Shown in pieces: positions 35,977-46,435 of a stretch of 64,000 nt of DNA; position 1 is the stretch's first letter; each line of letters starts with the position of its first letter. The notes beneath the pieces are model-generated. The model was not told where the DNA came from. It did no database searches and saw only the letters and a program-made list of their open reading frames with translations. The DNA comes from Pseudoscleropodium purum (lineage: Eukaryota > Streptophyta > Bryopsida > Hypnales > Brachytheciaceae). The stretch covers positions 8,620,501 to 8,684,500 of the forward strand of contig OZ017796.1 of assembly GCA_963969395.1 (NCBI GenBank). Direction: 5' to 3'. Position numbers and translations under genes: made by a program.

Positions 35977-36423
35977 GTAAAACTTGGGGCAGTAGAGGGA
36001 AATCCTCCTTCCCTGGCCCTTTGGTGTGGGGCTAATTCACATCCTTCCTTCCTTCACTTGGTTGTCCATAAGTTACCGTGGTTTGCAGTCCACAGTGAGG
36101 CTTGGGCCTGGCTTCGTAGCCAATTGCCATTGAGGGCCCAACTCTTTAGCAACTAGAAGGGGGCTTCCAGCAATCTAGATGCTCTAGGTGGGACTTCACG
36201 TTTCCATGGAGATTGTTGGACAGTCTTGGACAGTCTTGGGCCTCTTCGGCATTGGCCCACGGTCTTAGAGCATTGCTATAGCCCATTCGCAGTGAAGCTT
36301 GGCTCGGTGTTGGGTGGGGCCCCACTGGATTCTTTTCTAGGAATGACAAGAGCTCATCGACGCCAAGTGCCATAACAAGGGGTGCTAGTTGTGATTTGTC
36401 GTGGTGCAATTGGCATGCAATGG
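35977..36423. other. GC-richer intergenic DNA, no gene established
   Basis: A - strand frame (36146-36409) is open but has no motif and no splice context. Nothing else recognised. Confidence 0.3.
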
Positions 36424-36431
36424 CACTTGAC

Positions 36432-36794
36432 CAAGGTTGTCACATCGGGTGGTTTTGAGTCATTGGACAGGATGAACAGACGGATAGGCAATCCGAATAG
36501 GCAATTGGACAAATTTAAGAATTTAGGATTTTAGAGCTTTAAATTTGACCATAACTTAAAATAAATCCACCATAATTTATGATGAATTCAAGTGATTTAA
36601 AATAAATTAAGGTAAATTACCATGATTTTAAGATAAATTACCATGATTTAAAGTAAGTTAAGTGTCATTAAGGTAATTCCACGTTGGATTTTTTACCTTC
36701 ATAATAAATCAATAACATGTTGACTACTTTGGACGAGCAACATGTCTTCCGGACACACAGGTAGGCGGTTTGTCTTTCCAATGTGACAACCTTG
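36432..36794. mobile_element. Non-autonomous hAT-like element with 8-bp target duplication
   Basis: The ends are CAAGGTTGTCACATCGG and the inverse CCAATGTGACAACCTTG, so the inverted repeat is CAAGGTTGTCACAT(C/T)GG. The octamer CACTTGAC lies directly outside both ends (36424-36431 and 36795-36802), an exact 8-bp duplication. A C(A/T)(A/G)GG-type terminus with an 8-bp duplication is the hAT signature. The interior (363 bp) is non-coding, with repeated TAAATTAC..GATTTAA words. Confidence 0.8.
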
Positions 36795-36802
36795 CACTTG
36801 AC

Positions 36803-38007
36803 TCCAATGACAAGGTCATGAAGCGAAGATGAGTAGGGGAGCAACAAGTACAACCACTAAATAGAACTATGGAAGTCAGAGATTACAACTTTAGCAAGTC
36901 CAGTCGAGTGTAAATGACTCCCAATGCTCTTAAGCTTTTTGACGTCTTTGCAAATTTGTCCCTACATACATTCTTTGGTGTCGTTTTGGTCTCTTTGCAA
37001 ATTCTATACAATTACATTCTTGTATCTCTTCTGCAAATAACCTCGTTCAAGTTTTTGTCCAAGCCTTCCAACTTTGAAAAGTTGAAATACAAGAGCCAAA
37101 ACCTAGAGGTCTAGTTAGAAGGGAATCCAAAGTTTGTATTGCAATGGAGAGTGTCTATACCATCTGGTTTAGGAGGTCCAAGAGCACAATGACAAATGGC
37201 TATTATTCCTACCCTTGTAATAGGGTTGCAAAGCAAAACATAGATTCTGGTAAAGGACAAGCATATGATGTCATGTTGTGGAGGTTGTTGCTTGTCTACG
37301 ATGTATTCAAATTATTGGTCATAGACTAGTAGAAACATGAGTAAGGTGAAAACACCAAAAAATCATCTATGTCAATCCATTCTTGGCAAGTAGAATTCTA
37401 TTGAAAGTGTCCCCCAAAGTGTAATGAAATTCTAAAGTTTTCGGGGTCAAAAATTAGAAAAATATTCTCTAAATGGTCCAAAGTATAATCTTCTAAAAAT
37501 AGGTTTAAAAAAAAAAAATTTACATGCTTTTTAGAATTTATAACTATAGGATCTTATTCTTGTTTAGTACAAGGGCTTGCCTTACAATAATGGGGGTCTA
37601 AAAGTAGTATCCATATGTGTGAGATGCAATTGAGTAAGAAGAATACGATGTTTTTTTCAAGGTTGCCCAAACATTTGACAATGTGCCTTTCAAATCTTGT
37701 AACTCAAGTTCCGCTTTGCAAAAAGATCTAAAGACTTTCAAGAGTTGAGTAGATCATTGGATTAGGAAAAACTATGCAAATTTTCAAAGCAATACAATGC
37801 TCTACTCTACTTGCCTGAATTGGAGGTTAAAAAGAGAAAAACATAACTTTTAAACCAACTATTGGATCTTTGTAAAAATTAGATTTCCAAGAAGGTCATT
37901 TGATTTTCCAATCTGAAAAAAAAAATAAGAGAGAAAAAAATTGACTACTTCACTTTAAATGCTCCAAACACTCAAAAATCATTTTAGATCTAAAAAAGCT
38001 TTGTGGA
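36803..38007. other. Intergenic DNA with a reverse-oriented TTAA-family relic
   Basis: From about 37500 to 38000, words such as ATAGGATCTTATTCTTG, read on the other strand, match the right-hand interior of the TTAA family (ACAAGATCCTA...GGTTA). No borders are preserved. Short frames at 36914-37114 and 37144-37329 are not supported as genes. Confidence 0.4.
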
Positions 38008-38574
38008 TTAACTTCTAAGGGACCAAGGAAATGAGCATAGCTCTTGTTTTCTTGACTAGCTCTTGTAAGAAACATAATCCCTCATTTCAGTGGAATAATT
38101 TTGATGATCACTACCATTGAAATGAAAAAAGATTTATGGAAAAAAGATTCACAAAAGTGCACAATTTTTGTGGAAAATGCCATTGTGGACAAGACTGATG
38201 AAAGATGTTTAATTAGGTTGTACTTTGTATATGTGTTGAAATCAAAATTTTCTAAAGTGCACCCAAAGGTTTGATTTTTTTTCAATGGGTGCATATCATC
38301 ATGTTCTTAATGTTTCATTTTTTCAAATCATTTTGAATTGTGGGAAAAAAATATGAGAATCTGAAGTGTTGCCCCAAAGTATCTTATCCATTCACCCAAA
38401 TTGCACAATTGATCATTTCTTGATTGGATTGCACCAACAGATTTAATAGAGAAAAACTGTCAAAAGTCTCTTCATTATTCACGAATTGTTAGTGAAGTTC
38501 ACATTTTTAGTTTTTTGCAAATTGTAGTTGCAAGAAGCCACTTGGGAGTGGCCTTACAATCCTTTAGGAGTTAA
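38008..38574. mobile_element. TTAA-family element, 567 bp
   Basis: The left end is TTAACTTCTAAGGGACCAAG. The right end is the inverse of TTAACTCCTAAAGGATTGTA. TTAA lies at both edges. Non-coding. Confidence 0.5.
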
Positions 38575-38874
38575 ATTGTTCCTAAATTTAATTATAAGTG
38601 GTTGATTATTAATTCTCAAGACTTTAGTTTTATAATTAACTAGTCTATGTGGTGTTTTCAGTGGTCTATGGAGCTTTTAATTTAAAAATTCATAGTAATT
38701 ACATGTCTTATCCAAAAATCCTATTCCCCCCCCAAAAAAAATTCATGATTTTCAATTACTAACACTAAAAAAATATTTTTTTTTCTTGAAAATAAAAAAG
38801 GTGCCTCCAACCATGCTTAAATTCCTTATTTTGACACTTTCAAATGTTTTCAACTTCAAATACAATTTTTTTTA

Positions 38875-39706
38875 TTAACCCTTAATGACCTTGGAAATCA
38901 TCCTTTTTCATTACTGTGTGAATCATTGGCATAAAATATTGCAGAAATACTCATTGGAAGTGAAACTATTGTAGAAGACCTTCTCTTTTTCCACAAAATT
39001 TAGAGGATGAATAGTTGTACTTCTATCCTACACAACAAGATTCTCTACTATTCATTGACCAGAAATGGCCACCATGTCATTTTTGGATTAAGGTGAACAC
39101 GCCCAAACCCATCTATATAAAACCGGTTATGACAAGTAGAGTTCTATTGAAAGTGCCCGCCTCAATAGTGCAATTAAATTGTTCCCATCAACTTAACAAT
39201 CGTTGGTTGATTGTTGATTCTTTAGATTTTGGTACTATGACTAAGCAACATGACAATTTCCATATTCTAAGTAATTTTCCCCTTTGAAAATTTGTAGTAA
39301 TTCCTTGTCTTATCCAAAAATCATCCTTTTTTCCCCTCAAAATTCTTGATTTTCAAGTGCTACTACATACCATACGTGAAGGCAGTCTAATCCAACAATT
39401 AGGTGCCAAAATTGAATTCCCATGTCAATCCACGTCGCCTCACACCATCCATCTACAAGATGACATGTGCCACTTTTATTTTTATTTTTATATATCACAA
39501 AATTGACTTAATTTATGCCGAATCTAACCTTCACATAGGGTAAGTTACTACCCCAATGTTTTTCTTTTCTTCACAATGGGGATTCATAGTAGTCAAGGCT
39601 GTAAGTAAGCTTGGTCCATGTAAATCCAGCCTGCTGTTGCTGTTGTTGATTGAGGAGTGCCGTAGGGATCAACTAACGGCTGGCCCTCGGGAATCTTAAG
39701 GGTTAA
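38875..39706. mobile_element. TTAA-family element, 832 bp
   Basis: The left end is TTAACCCTTAATGACCTTGG and the right end is the inverse of TTAACCCTTAAGATTCCCGA. The right half is GC-richer (a GCTGTTGCTGTTGTTG run). No ORF with coding character; the + strand frame 39015-39287 is considered chance. Confidence 0.5.
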
Positions 39707-39737
39707 GCATGAACAATGTGAACTAGTGTAATATTAT

Positions 39738-39830
39738 AAGGTACGCTAGGTTCGGCAGGTCCTGATAAGGTAAGGTAGGTTCGGCAGCAGTGACGGAGGT
39801 CCTGGTAAGGTAAGGTATAAGGTGCGGTTT
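39738..39830. repeat. Short tandem repeat, AAGGTAAGGTAGGTTCGGCAG type
   Basis: Two imperfect units contain AGGTTCGGCAG and GGTCCTG(A/G)TAAGGTAAGGTA, followed by a partial third unit. It lies between the TTAA-family element and the GC-rich patch at 39.9 kb. Confidence 0.6.
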
Positions 39831-39884
39831 AGTCAACTGACTCGGGGGTGGAGTGAAGCCAGGGTTCATCCCCCTCCACAATGA

Positions 39885-40093
39885 ATGTTCTGTTTATACC
39901 CTACACGATCCAAAGCATTTTCCAAACATCCAAAAGCAACCAATGAAAGCGTTGCACCCATTATGATTGGCAAGCGGGCTAGCAGCTTCCAAGAGGCAGC
40001 TCCAGCGGGGACGGCGGGACCGGGACCGGGACCGGGACTGCAACCGCAACGCAACTCCCTCCGCTCTTGGGAAGGCGGAAGGGGTAAGTTCAG
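39885..40093 (+). other. Possible orphan exon with a GP-rich run
   Basis: An ATG frame of about 66-74 codons (MFCLYPTRSKAFSKH, then FQEAAPAGTAGPGPGPG and QRNSLRSW) has higher GC than its surroundings and meets a strong donor-like G|GTAAGT at about 40082. A CGGGAC microsatellite causes the GPGPG run. No downstream exon was found within the next kilobases and no family is recognised. It may be a gene fragment, or chance in a GC-rich patch. Confidence 0.15.
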
Positions 40094-40627
40094 TTTAAGG
40101 GACTGCTAACGGGACCTACCTAATTGTGACTTGTTTGCAAAATTGGTTTGTCTCATATAGGAGCCAACCCATATCTGATGATTACCCCTCTATTCTAATT
40201 ATATAATACACAAGTTCCTCTCTGTTTTTTCCAATCGATTAAGGGGACATGAGCAGCGATTAATTATGGCACGGCTCATGATGTAGTTGCGGTGTGCATT
40301 ATGATTGGTTCTAAGACTCTCAATATTGTTGCAACTAGTCCTTAGTTGATATTGCAACTAGCCTGTGGTTGGAAATAGGAAGGTCTATGTGACTAGAATA
40401 GGTTGAGAACTAGAATCTTCAATTGAAAAATTCATAGTAATTATGTTTGAGAAGTGAAATTCTAAAAACTTATAGAATCTTTCTGAACTCTATTTTTGAA
40501 ATTTCTACACTCAAGAAAACGACACTCGAGATATGTGTAATTGCTTGAGTAGTTGGAAATGGATTGGCTACCCTAGAGAGATCCTTGTCAGAAATATAAG
40601 CTATGTGAAACATGATAGCCATATCTT
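40094..40627. other. Intergenic DNA, no gene seen
   Basis: No features recognised apart from AT-rich low complexity. Confidence 0.3.
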
Positions 40628-41650
40628 TTAACCCCTAAAGTCCTAAGTGTCCCCTTGGGGGACACTTGGGTGTTTGGGTAAGTTCATTCAATCTTTATAT
40701 TCAACATGATTTTTTCAAATTTTTTGTCAGCATGTAATTTCTTATAAGCTTCGTGTGCATATAAATTTCATAGAATTCTGACTTATAGTTTAGAAGTAAT
40801 GAGCATTTTTGTGAAAATTTTAGCTCATTGGGCAGTTGTGGGCAAAGGAATTTGCCTTAACTATGATAGGGCAACAGCATGGGGCATCGAGGGGAGCCTG
40901 AAAGGAGGGCAATAGGTTCCATGATGAAAGGTTTGTAGTTTTAGATATTTATAGTTCCTTATTGGAAGTTCAAGATAACTCAGAGCTCCCAATAATTAGA
41001 ATAGACTGGGAACATATTAGGAACACACCTTGATCCTTTTTCCATGCCATGCCCAAAGCCATATTCCATTATTTGTTCAAACAATGCTTCTAAATTCCAT
41101 AGGTAATAGAGTATTTTTTTTTTTCAAATTTCTTTTTTGGAGATTGCAAAGTCATACTATATATTTCAATCCACCGTGTGGATTTTTGAGTTTTAGATTT
41201 ATGTAATGGAAAACTTGCTCAAAAAATTATGTGAGGCGTTGTGAACTTTTGGACACTGTTGCATTGCAATATTTTTTTGGACGTGTTCCATGTCATTTTT
41301 TGACTTGAAATTTTTTCGAGACATTTCTAACATGATCTAGAATATGATAGATTTTTAAATTTAGGTACCCATAGTAGAAACTTTTTCCACAATCAATGGT
41401 CAAAGACAACTGAAATTGTTGGGCACAATCAAAAAATAAATAAAAAATGACTTCAAATGCTTATATCTTTCAATGTGTGCGGTCAAATGTTACAAAACTT
41501 TTGCAACTTCTTCTTCTATAAGTCTAGTACAAGATCCTTTGGTTAGATTTCTAATAAAAACATTTTGTTAAAGATTTTGATAAACACTGTAGTAGGCGTA
41601 GTTTTGAGTGGTTTTTGATAGAAAAATGGCCTTGGGACTTTAGGGGTTAA
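40628..41650. mobile_element. TTAA-family element, 1023 bp, best-preserved ends
   Basis: The left end TTAACCCCTAAAGTCCTAAG and the inverse of the right end, TTAACCCCTAAAGTCCCAAG, agree at 19 of 20 positions. TTAA lies at both borders. The interior is non-coding. It shares its last 70 bases with the element at 1923-2887. This copy gives the clearest view of the family termini: a TTAA flank and then CCCCTAAAG. Confidence 0.75.
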
Positions 41651-41729
41651 TTGAAAGCTCCAAGAACAATTTGATTTTTTGTTCAAATATGCACCTTATA
41701 AAGTTGCAAGATTTGAAGTGACCCTTAAG

Positions 41730-42021
41730 TAAACCCTTAAACGACATTGTAGCCAAAAAATGTTTGATGGATGACTTGGTTGTTCAATGTGAAAACAAAA
41801 AATACACCAATTGGTCTAATAATTGAAACAATTTTTAGTGACTACATTGGTCATAGGGGCCATGTCCTTAAACCCTTGAAGGATGCAACCCCCCATGACC
41901 AATGTAGTCATCAAATCTCATGCTTTGATTATGTGACCAATTGGTGCATTCTTTATTTCTACAGTGAACAATGAAGTCATCCATTGACCACTTTTGGGCC
42001 TCAACATCTTTCAAGGATTAA
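41730..42021. mobile_element. Foldback member of the TTAA family, about 292 bp
   Basis: The two halves are inverted copies of each other. Ends are TAAACCCTTAAACGACATTG and the inverse TTAATCCTTGAAAGATGTTG. Inner arms include TGACTACATTGGTCAT.GGGG (41839-41858) and its inverse (41891-41910). ACACCAATTGGT and its inverse lie between. The transcript of either strand could fold almost end to end. Confidence 0.65.
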
Positions 42022-43859
42022 ATGGAAGTCCTATGAGCATGAGAACTATGTTTCATCTTCTTTTGCAATTACTAATCTATTGTAAACTTCTAGAGGTGTG
42101 CAACAGTAATTTGAGAAGATCATATGAGAAGTATCTTTGACCTCAATTGTAATTTTTCAATTCAATAAAATGGCCCTTTCAAAAACAACTTGAAAAAATA
42201 AGTAAAATAAAATTCCTTAAAAATCACCATAATTAGAACTTAATGTTTTGAACTTCAAAAAATAAATTTTTTGTGGAATTGCAAATAATCAATTTGCAAT
42301 TGATTTTAGTAGGAAAATATTGATCAATGTAGCAATTCATTTAATTGTATGGACATGATCTATGGATCATATTTCACAACTTTTGTTTGGAAGTCATCAT
42401 TAATTATTTTTCTAAGTTGCATTCTATAATACATCTTTACAAATTTTAGAAATTAGACTATCCTCCATCATTAACCCCTAGAAGCCCAATCAACAATTTT
42501 ATGGTTGTTGCCTAAGTGTATGTAGTGATTTTTTTTCTCTTTTCAAGAATTGAATTTTTTTCTATACAAATTAGGTTGGATTTTCTTCCTATTTTTACAT
42601 TCAAAACTAAGATCATTATAGTCAAAAAATCTTTTAAAAGAATATAGCTCAAAGTGTTTAATCTTCCCCTAATTTTTTTAAAGTTTATTATTTGAAAAAA
42701 GTGTTGATTTTTTCATCACTAAATCTTATGTTGTCTTTTACAAATCAATTGAAAATAAAAATTTGACCAATTATACACTTGTTTGAATACTAAAGATAGA
42801 AATTGAATTTTTGGTAAATTTTTGAAGTTCATTTGAATAGAGTCTGAACAATTTAAATTTTTTGACAATATGAGTATATTGTACTCTTTATGCCTAACAT
42901 TATCTCATTTGATGCAAACTTTAAAAAAATTATGGAACTCATCTTTATACCACATTTGTGTTTTGTCCAAAATCTTTGAATCTTTAGGTGTTATAGGTTT
43001 ATGTAGTTTAATAGAACTATTTTGTATCGTTAGATTGTTTTTACATTCATTAAAAGTCTTCTTTTGCCCAAGTAGAAGTTTACACTTACTTTGACCACCA
43101 ATCTAACTTGACTTGTTTCCAACCTTGATCGTTTACCAATGTTGCAGGTGTTACTTTTGGCATCTTTTAAAATGAAAAGCATCCTTCAATTTCATTGGTC
43201 GACACCTTTGAAAAGGACATTGTACAATTTAACTAAAGGACTCTTAGTATCTTAAGGAGCATTAGAATTCCCCCCTCATATTGATGGACAAAAGGAAAGA
43301 TTTATAAATAATGATACGTTGAATTGAATGTTTATTTATTTATTTTAAAAATAAAATAGCTAGGAACAAGGTATAAAAGAGAAGTGTAGTTATACTAATT
43401 TGTTCTATTCGGAAAAGAAGAATTATTATTACGTAGAAAACCAATATAATTATCAAAAAATTTATACAAATTGGTGCAAAGCAATATTTTTATGTAACTA
43501 AAATGATTTAATTACTTGATACATGGTATGACTTTGATAAATTAGTGTTACAAGCAATAATGAAACAAATCAATATAGTTGTATACAGTCCAATTCATTT
43601 TCATAAGTAGGCAATTTGAAATGATAGACTTAGGTAATTATTGATCTACGCTTCAAAAAACTTACGATTTTATGTAAGAATGAATTCAATAGCCAAATCC
43701 TACCAATGAATAATGAAGTCAACAACAATAATTTGAGATTTTGGCTAGTTAAGCTCAAATTTTTCTTCGTGGATGTTGGGTTGGTAACTTAAATTATTGT
43801 TACATGTTTGTAAAATTTGTAAGTTATTTGTAAGGAGTCTAAAAAAAATACAATGTACG
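42022..43859. other. AT-rich intergenic DNA with TTAA-family pieces
   Basis: Bases of about 42250-42470 are an inverted copy of 10726-10950. TTAACCCCTAGAAGCCCAAT at 42471 is a family left end followed by TTTTATGGTTGTTGCC, similar to the end at 20391, but no right end was found. No gene is supported; a 74-codon frame at 42870-43094 has no motif. Confidence 0.45.
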
Positions 43860-44880
43860 ATAGGAAAAATCTAGAATCCCCTTGCAGCTACCACGAGGAT
43901 GCAGCCAAAGCCTTTACAACTCTATGATATGATAGGAAACCATGCTCCAAACCTTACCCGGGATACAGAGCATTGCATTTAGGTGTTGTTTCGCATGTTG
44001 TTACCTTTCGTTAGTGGGGGGTTTCACGGTTTCTGCACCGAAGTGAGAATGGAAGATGCCGAAGGGATGAGCAGACGCGGCTACCAGGCAAGAATCCCCA
44101 ATCCGTAGATCTCACCGCAACTCGCATCTCGGAGCGGGAGAGCGGGAGAGCGGGAGCCGAGACAGCGACCCTTGGCCCCTTAATTCCGTCGCTAATCCCA
44201 GGGCTCCCCCTGGGCTAATGAGGATTACGAACCTGCGCCTTATCTACACCGTGCGTAGATGCGGGGTCCGGCACGGACGCCGGGCCTGGTGAGCTCCGGA
44301 GGTGGTGTCTGTTGTGTTGTCAGGGAGCTATGTAACTGAAGTATATTGCCGTGAGAAGGCGGGAGGATTGTGTGCTGGAGTTGGCGATAGTTGGGAGACG
44401 TAGATTCGTTTGTGCTGGAAGCGATTGCAGCGCTGACAAAGCACGCTGCCTGTAGGAACTGCGCCATTGGTGTTTTTTTTTTCTTTCTGGCAGTTGTGTG
44501 GAAGTTTTCTGGACGTTTTCTGGGGAGTTGGAGTGGAAGATCGAGGCGGCCGGAGGACGGAGCCTGCGGGCTGGGCTGGCTGCGGGTCTGTGGTGTAGCA
44601 GAGGACGGGGGAGGGACGGAGCGACGGAGGGGGCATTGAATTGCGTGCACTGTGGACGGCAGGCGGTCAAGTGTGATTTCGCGGTTGCCGCGTTGGTTCG
44701 GGAGGTGCACAGACAGCGCGAGTCTGCGGAAAGGAGTGGCTGGCGGGCTCACGGGCTGGCAAGCATTCGGTGCGGACTGTGAAGTCAATCATCGCGACAT
44801 GCTGCCTGAATGCTTTGTTGTGCCACATAGAGCCAGGACTGCCTGATCTTTGACGTCCACTGACGAGCGCCTCTGACCGC
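43860..44880. other. GC-rich upstream region of the TPP gene
   Basis: Composition changes sharply from AT-rich to GC/CpG-rich at about 43.87 kb. It contains GGAGCGGGAGAGCGGGAGAG-type repeats (44131-44160). Long frames exist on both strands (44240-44788 on -, 44498-44782 on +) but they are low-complexity, overlap each other and follow from high GC. They are best read as promoter-proximal DNA. Confidence 0.45.
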
Positions 44881-44882
44881 AG

Positions 44883-44892
44883 TGACGTGACG
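44883..44892. promoter_or_regulatory. TGACGTGACG element upstream of the TATA box
   Basis: TGACGTGACG carries an ACGT core of the kind bound by plant bZIP factors and lies about 75-80 bases upstream of the TATA box. Function is inferred from position and motif only. Confidence 0.35.
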
Positions 44893-44964
44893 AGACGAGC
44901 GTACTCGTGCTCTCGGTAGTCGGCCTGGCTGTTTCAGTTGACGCTTCGACGGGGATCGAGGGAG

Positions 44965-44972
44965 TATAAAAA
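44965..44972 (+). promoter_or_regulatory. TATA box of the TPP gene
   Basis: TATAAAAA sits in GC-rich DNA on the + strand, followed by a C/T-rich leader start (CTTCTTCTTTCTCTGCG at about 45008). Transcription would begin near 44995-45005, giving a leader of about 1.4 kb if unspliced. Confidence 0.5.
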
Positions 44973-45399
44973 GACGCCAGTCAGGTTGAGATCGACTTAT
45001 AGGAGCCCTTCTTCTTTCTCTGCGTAAGTCGAGGTGCTCTGCGCTGCCTGGACCTGGCGTCTCTGCTTCAGTCGAGTGAGTGGGAAAGGAGTGAGACAGT
45101 TCGTTTGTTCGAGTTGAATCCCCGCCTTCTCGCGTGCGTGTGTTGTTCTCTGCGATCTGCACAATTGCGTGTCACCTCTCGGCCTCAGGGGGTTGCGATT
45201 TTTGGACTCAGCATTCCATGCGTTGGTAGGTACTTTTCTTGATCTGTGCTGTAAAGTCCTACACCTCCGCCCCGGCGTACCTTAGTCATGAAATAGTAAG
45301 CGAAGCAACCACGTTCTCTTCATTCTCCTCGGTTCGGGATTGTCTCACAGGATTCGTCGAGGATAGATTACTCTGTAGTGTGAGAGTGGAGGAAATACA

Positions 45400-45606
45400 A
45401 TGCCTGAGAAAATTAAAGATTTGGAATCTGTAGCCTTGCTTACACAGTTTCCAGGTCGTCTGCAGGAGTTCCTCTCAGTTACTGATGCAACCATTGATCG
45501 GATAGTGTATTTTCCGCGAAGTATTTGGGATGTGAATTTCATCTATGGTGCCGTAGTGGTCTCATGTCTGCTAGTTTTTATCACGAGGCTCATCTCCGGG
45601 ATGTAG
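45400..45606 (+). CDS. 68-codon upstream ORF with C-terminal membrane segment
   Basis: The ORF starts at an ATG in the context AATACAATGC and ends 830 bases before the TPP start codon. The product begins MPEKIKDLESVALL, has a middle block RLQEFLSVTDATIDRI, and ends with a hydrophobic run (FIYGAVVVSCLLVFI) followed by TRLISGM. This is the shape of a short tail-anchored protein. Codon use looks like that of the TPP exons. It could be a translated upstream ORF that affects TPP translation, a separate small gene, or intronic sequence if the leader intron 45226-46144 is removed. I do not recognise a family. Confidence 0.35.
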   Translation: MPEKIKDLESVALLTQFPGRLQEFLSVTDATIDRIVYFPRSIWDVNFIYGAVVVSCLLVFITRLISGM

Positions 45607-46114
45607 CGCCGACTCTTTAAGTTTACTGTTCTTACTTTTCTGTGAGTGTGCTGAGTTTCTGGTAGCGCAGGAGAAGGTCTAATGCATGCTTTTTAAGAAT
45701 TTGTTCGAAGTCGGTACTAAATTTTATGTTTCCTGATGTTTTAAAAGTGGTTCCCTCAGAGAAAGGTATTTTGGATATTCGAGATCTGACAGTTTCTCTT
45801 GACAATTCGATGACATTTAGCATATCTAGTAGTGGTATTCTGAAATTTTATTTTCATTCATGGCAGTGATTCTTCTTGAGCCTTGTAAGTTAGTGGTGCC
45901 TTTGAAAAAGGAATGTGACTGTCGAAGAGACACGTGGTGTCTTCTTTTTCCTCTCCTTTTTTTTTTCCTTTGAATATTTTTCCCCTATTCACGGTTGAAG
46001 GAGCGCATGTTGTGATGACCCTCCCCTGACCATACATTTCGTGTCTGTGCTACAGTTGCCCGTCTGTTGCTTGGAGATCTGAGGACTGACATCCACGACC
46101 AATTTTATTAAGAT

Positions 46115-46140
46115 AGAAATAATAAGGCCTTATTATTTCT
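46115..46140. repeat. Perfect 26-base palindrome in the TPP leader
   Basis: The half-site AGAAATAATAAGG is followed at once by its exact inverse CCTTATTATTTCT, with no loop. It ends four bases before the candidate acceptor at 46144. In RNA it could form a hairpin that hides or presents the acceptor. Confidence 0.7.
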
Positions 46141-46435
46141 TTAGGAACGGCATCTTTGCCTATACTGGTTCTGCTCTGCAAGTCAATGATTCAGCAGTTC
46201 CTTGTCTTGTCTGCGTTACGTGCCTGCACATCTTCTGCATACCTCTCGACTGACAGGGGTTCGTGTGTCATCTACGGACAACTGAGAGTGTCGCTATGCA
46301 GAGCGGCGAGAGTTAATATTTCCCTTCTGAGAACTTTCTGACTATATTTAGTTAGGTAGTTGGGAGCGAAGCAGTGGTAGTCAGCTGTACAGTTTGTCCG
46401 GGCACTCTGTATCTTTTTTGGAGCCGAAGGTGACC

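Larger units (their letters stand above)
45226..46144 (+). other. Possible intron in the TPP leader
   Basis: G|GTAGGTAC at 45226 is a good donor and TTATTATTTCTTTAG ending at 46144 is a good acceptor. If used, the intron removes the 68-codon ORF at 45400 and brings the leader to about 0.5 kb. A perfect 26-base palindrome lies just before the acceptor. The intron is inferred, not shown. Confidence 0.35.

Noticed and set aside
36146..36409. 87-codon - strand frame in a GC-richer patch
   Set aside because: No ATG-supported start, motif or splice context; probably composition.
40628..41650. CCCTAAA/TTTAGGG words at element ends read as interstitial telomere repeats
   Set aside because: Only one unit occurs at each end, never in tandem, and always inside the TTAACCCCTAAAG terminus.
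44240..44788. 182-codon - strand frame upstream of TPP
   Set aside because: Pro/Ser/Arg-rich low-complexity translation, overlapping frames on both strands, high GC and no motif. It is explained by GC-rich promoter DNA.
44785..45162. 125-codon - strand frame over the TATA box and leader
   Set aside because: It covers the promoter of the opposite strand, has no motif and no start or splice support.
46394..46435. A longer TPP N-terminus reaching 46394
   Set aside because: The frame is open but begins at TTG; the first ATG in frame is at 46436 in a good context.
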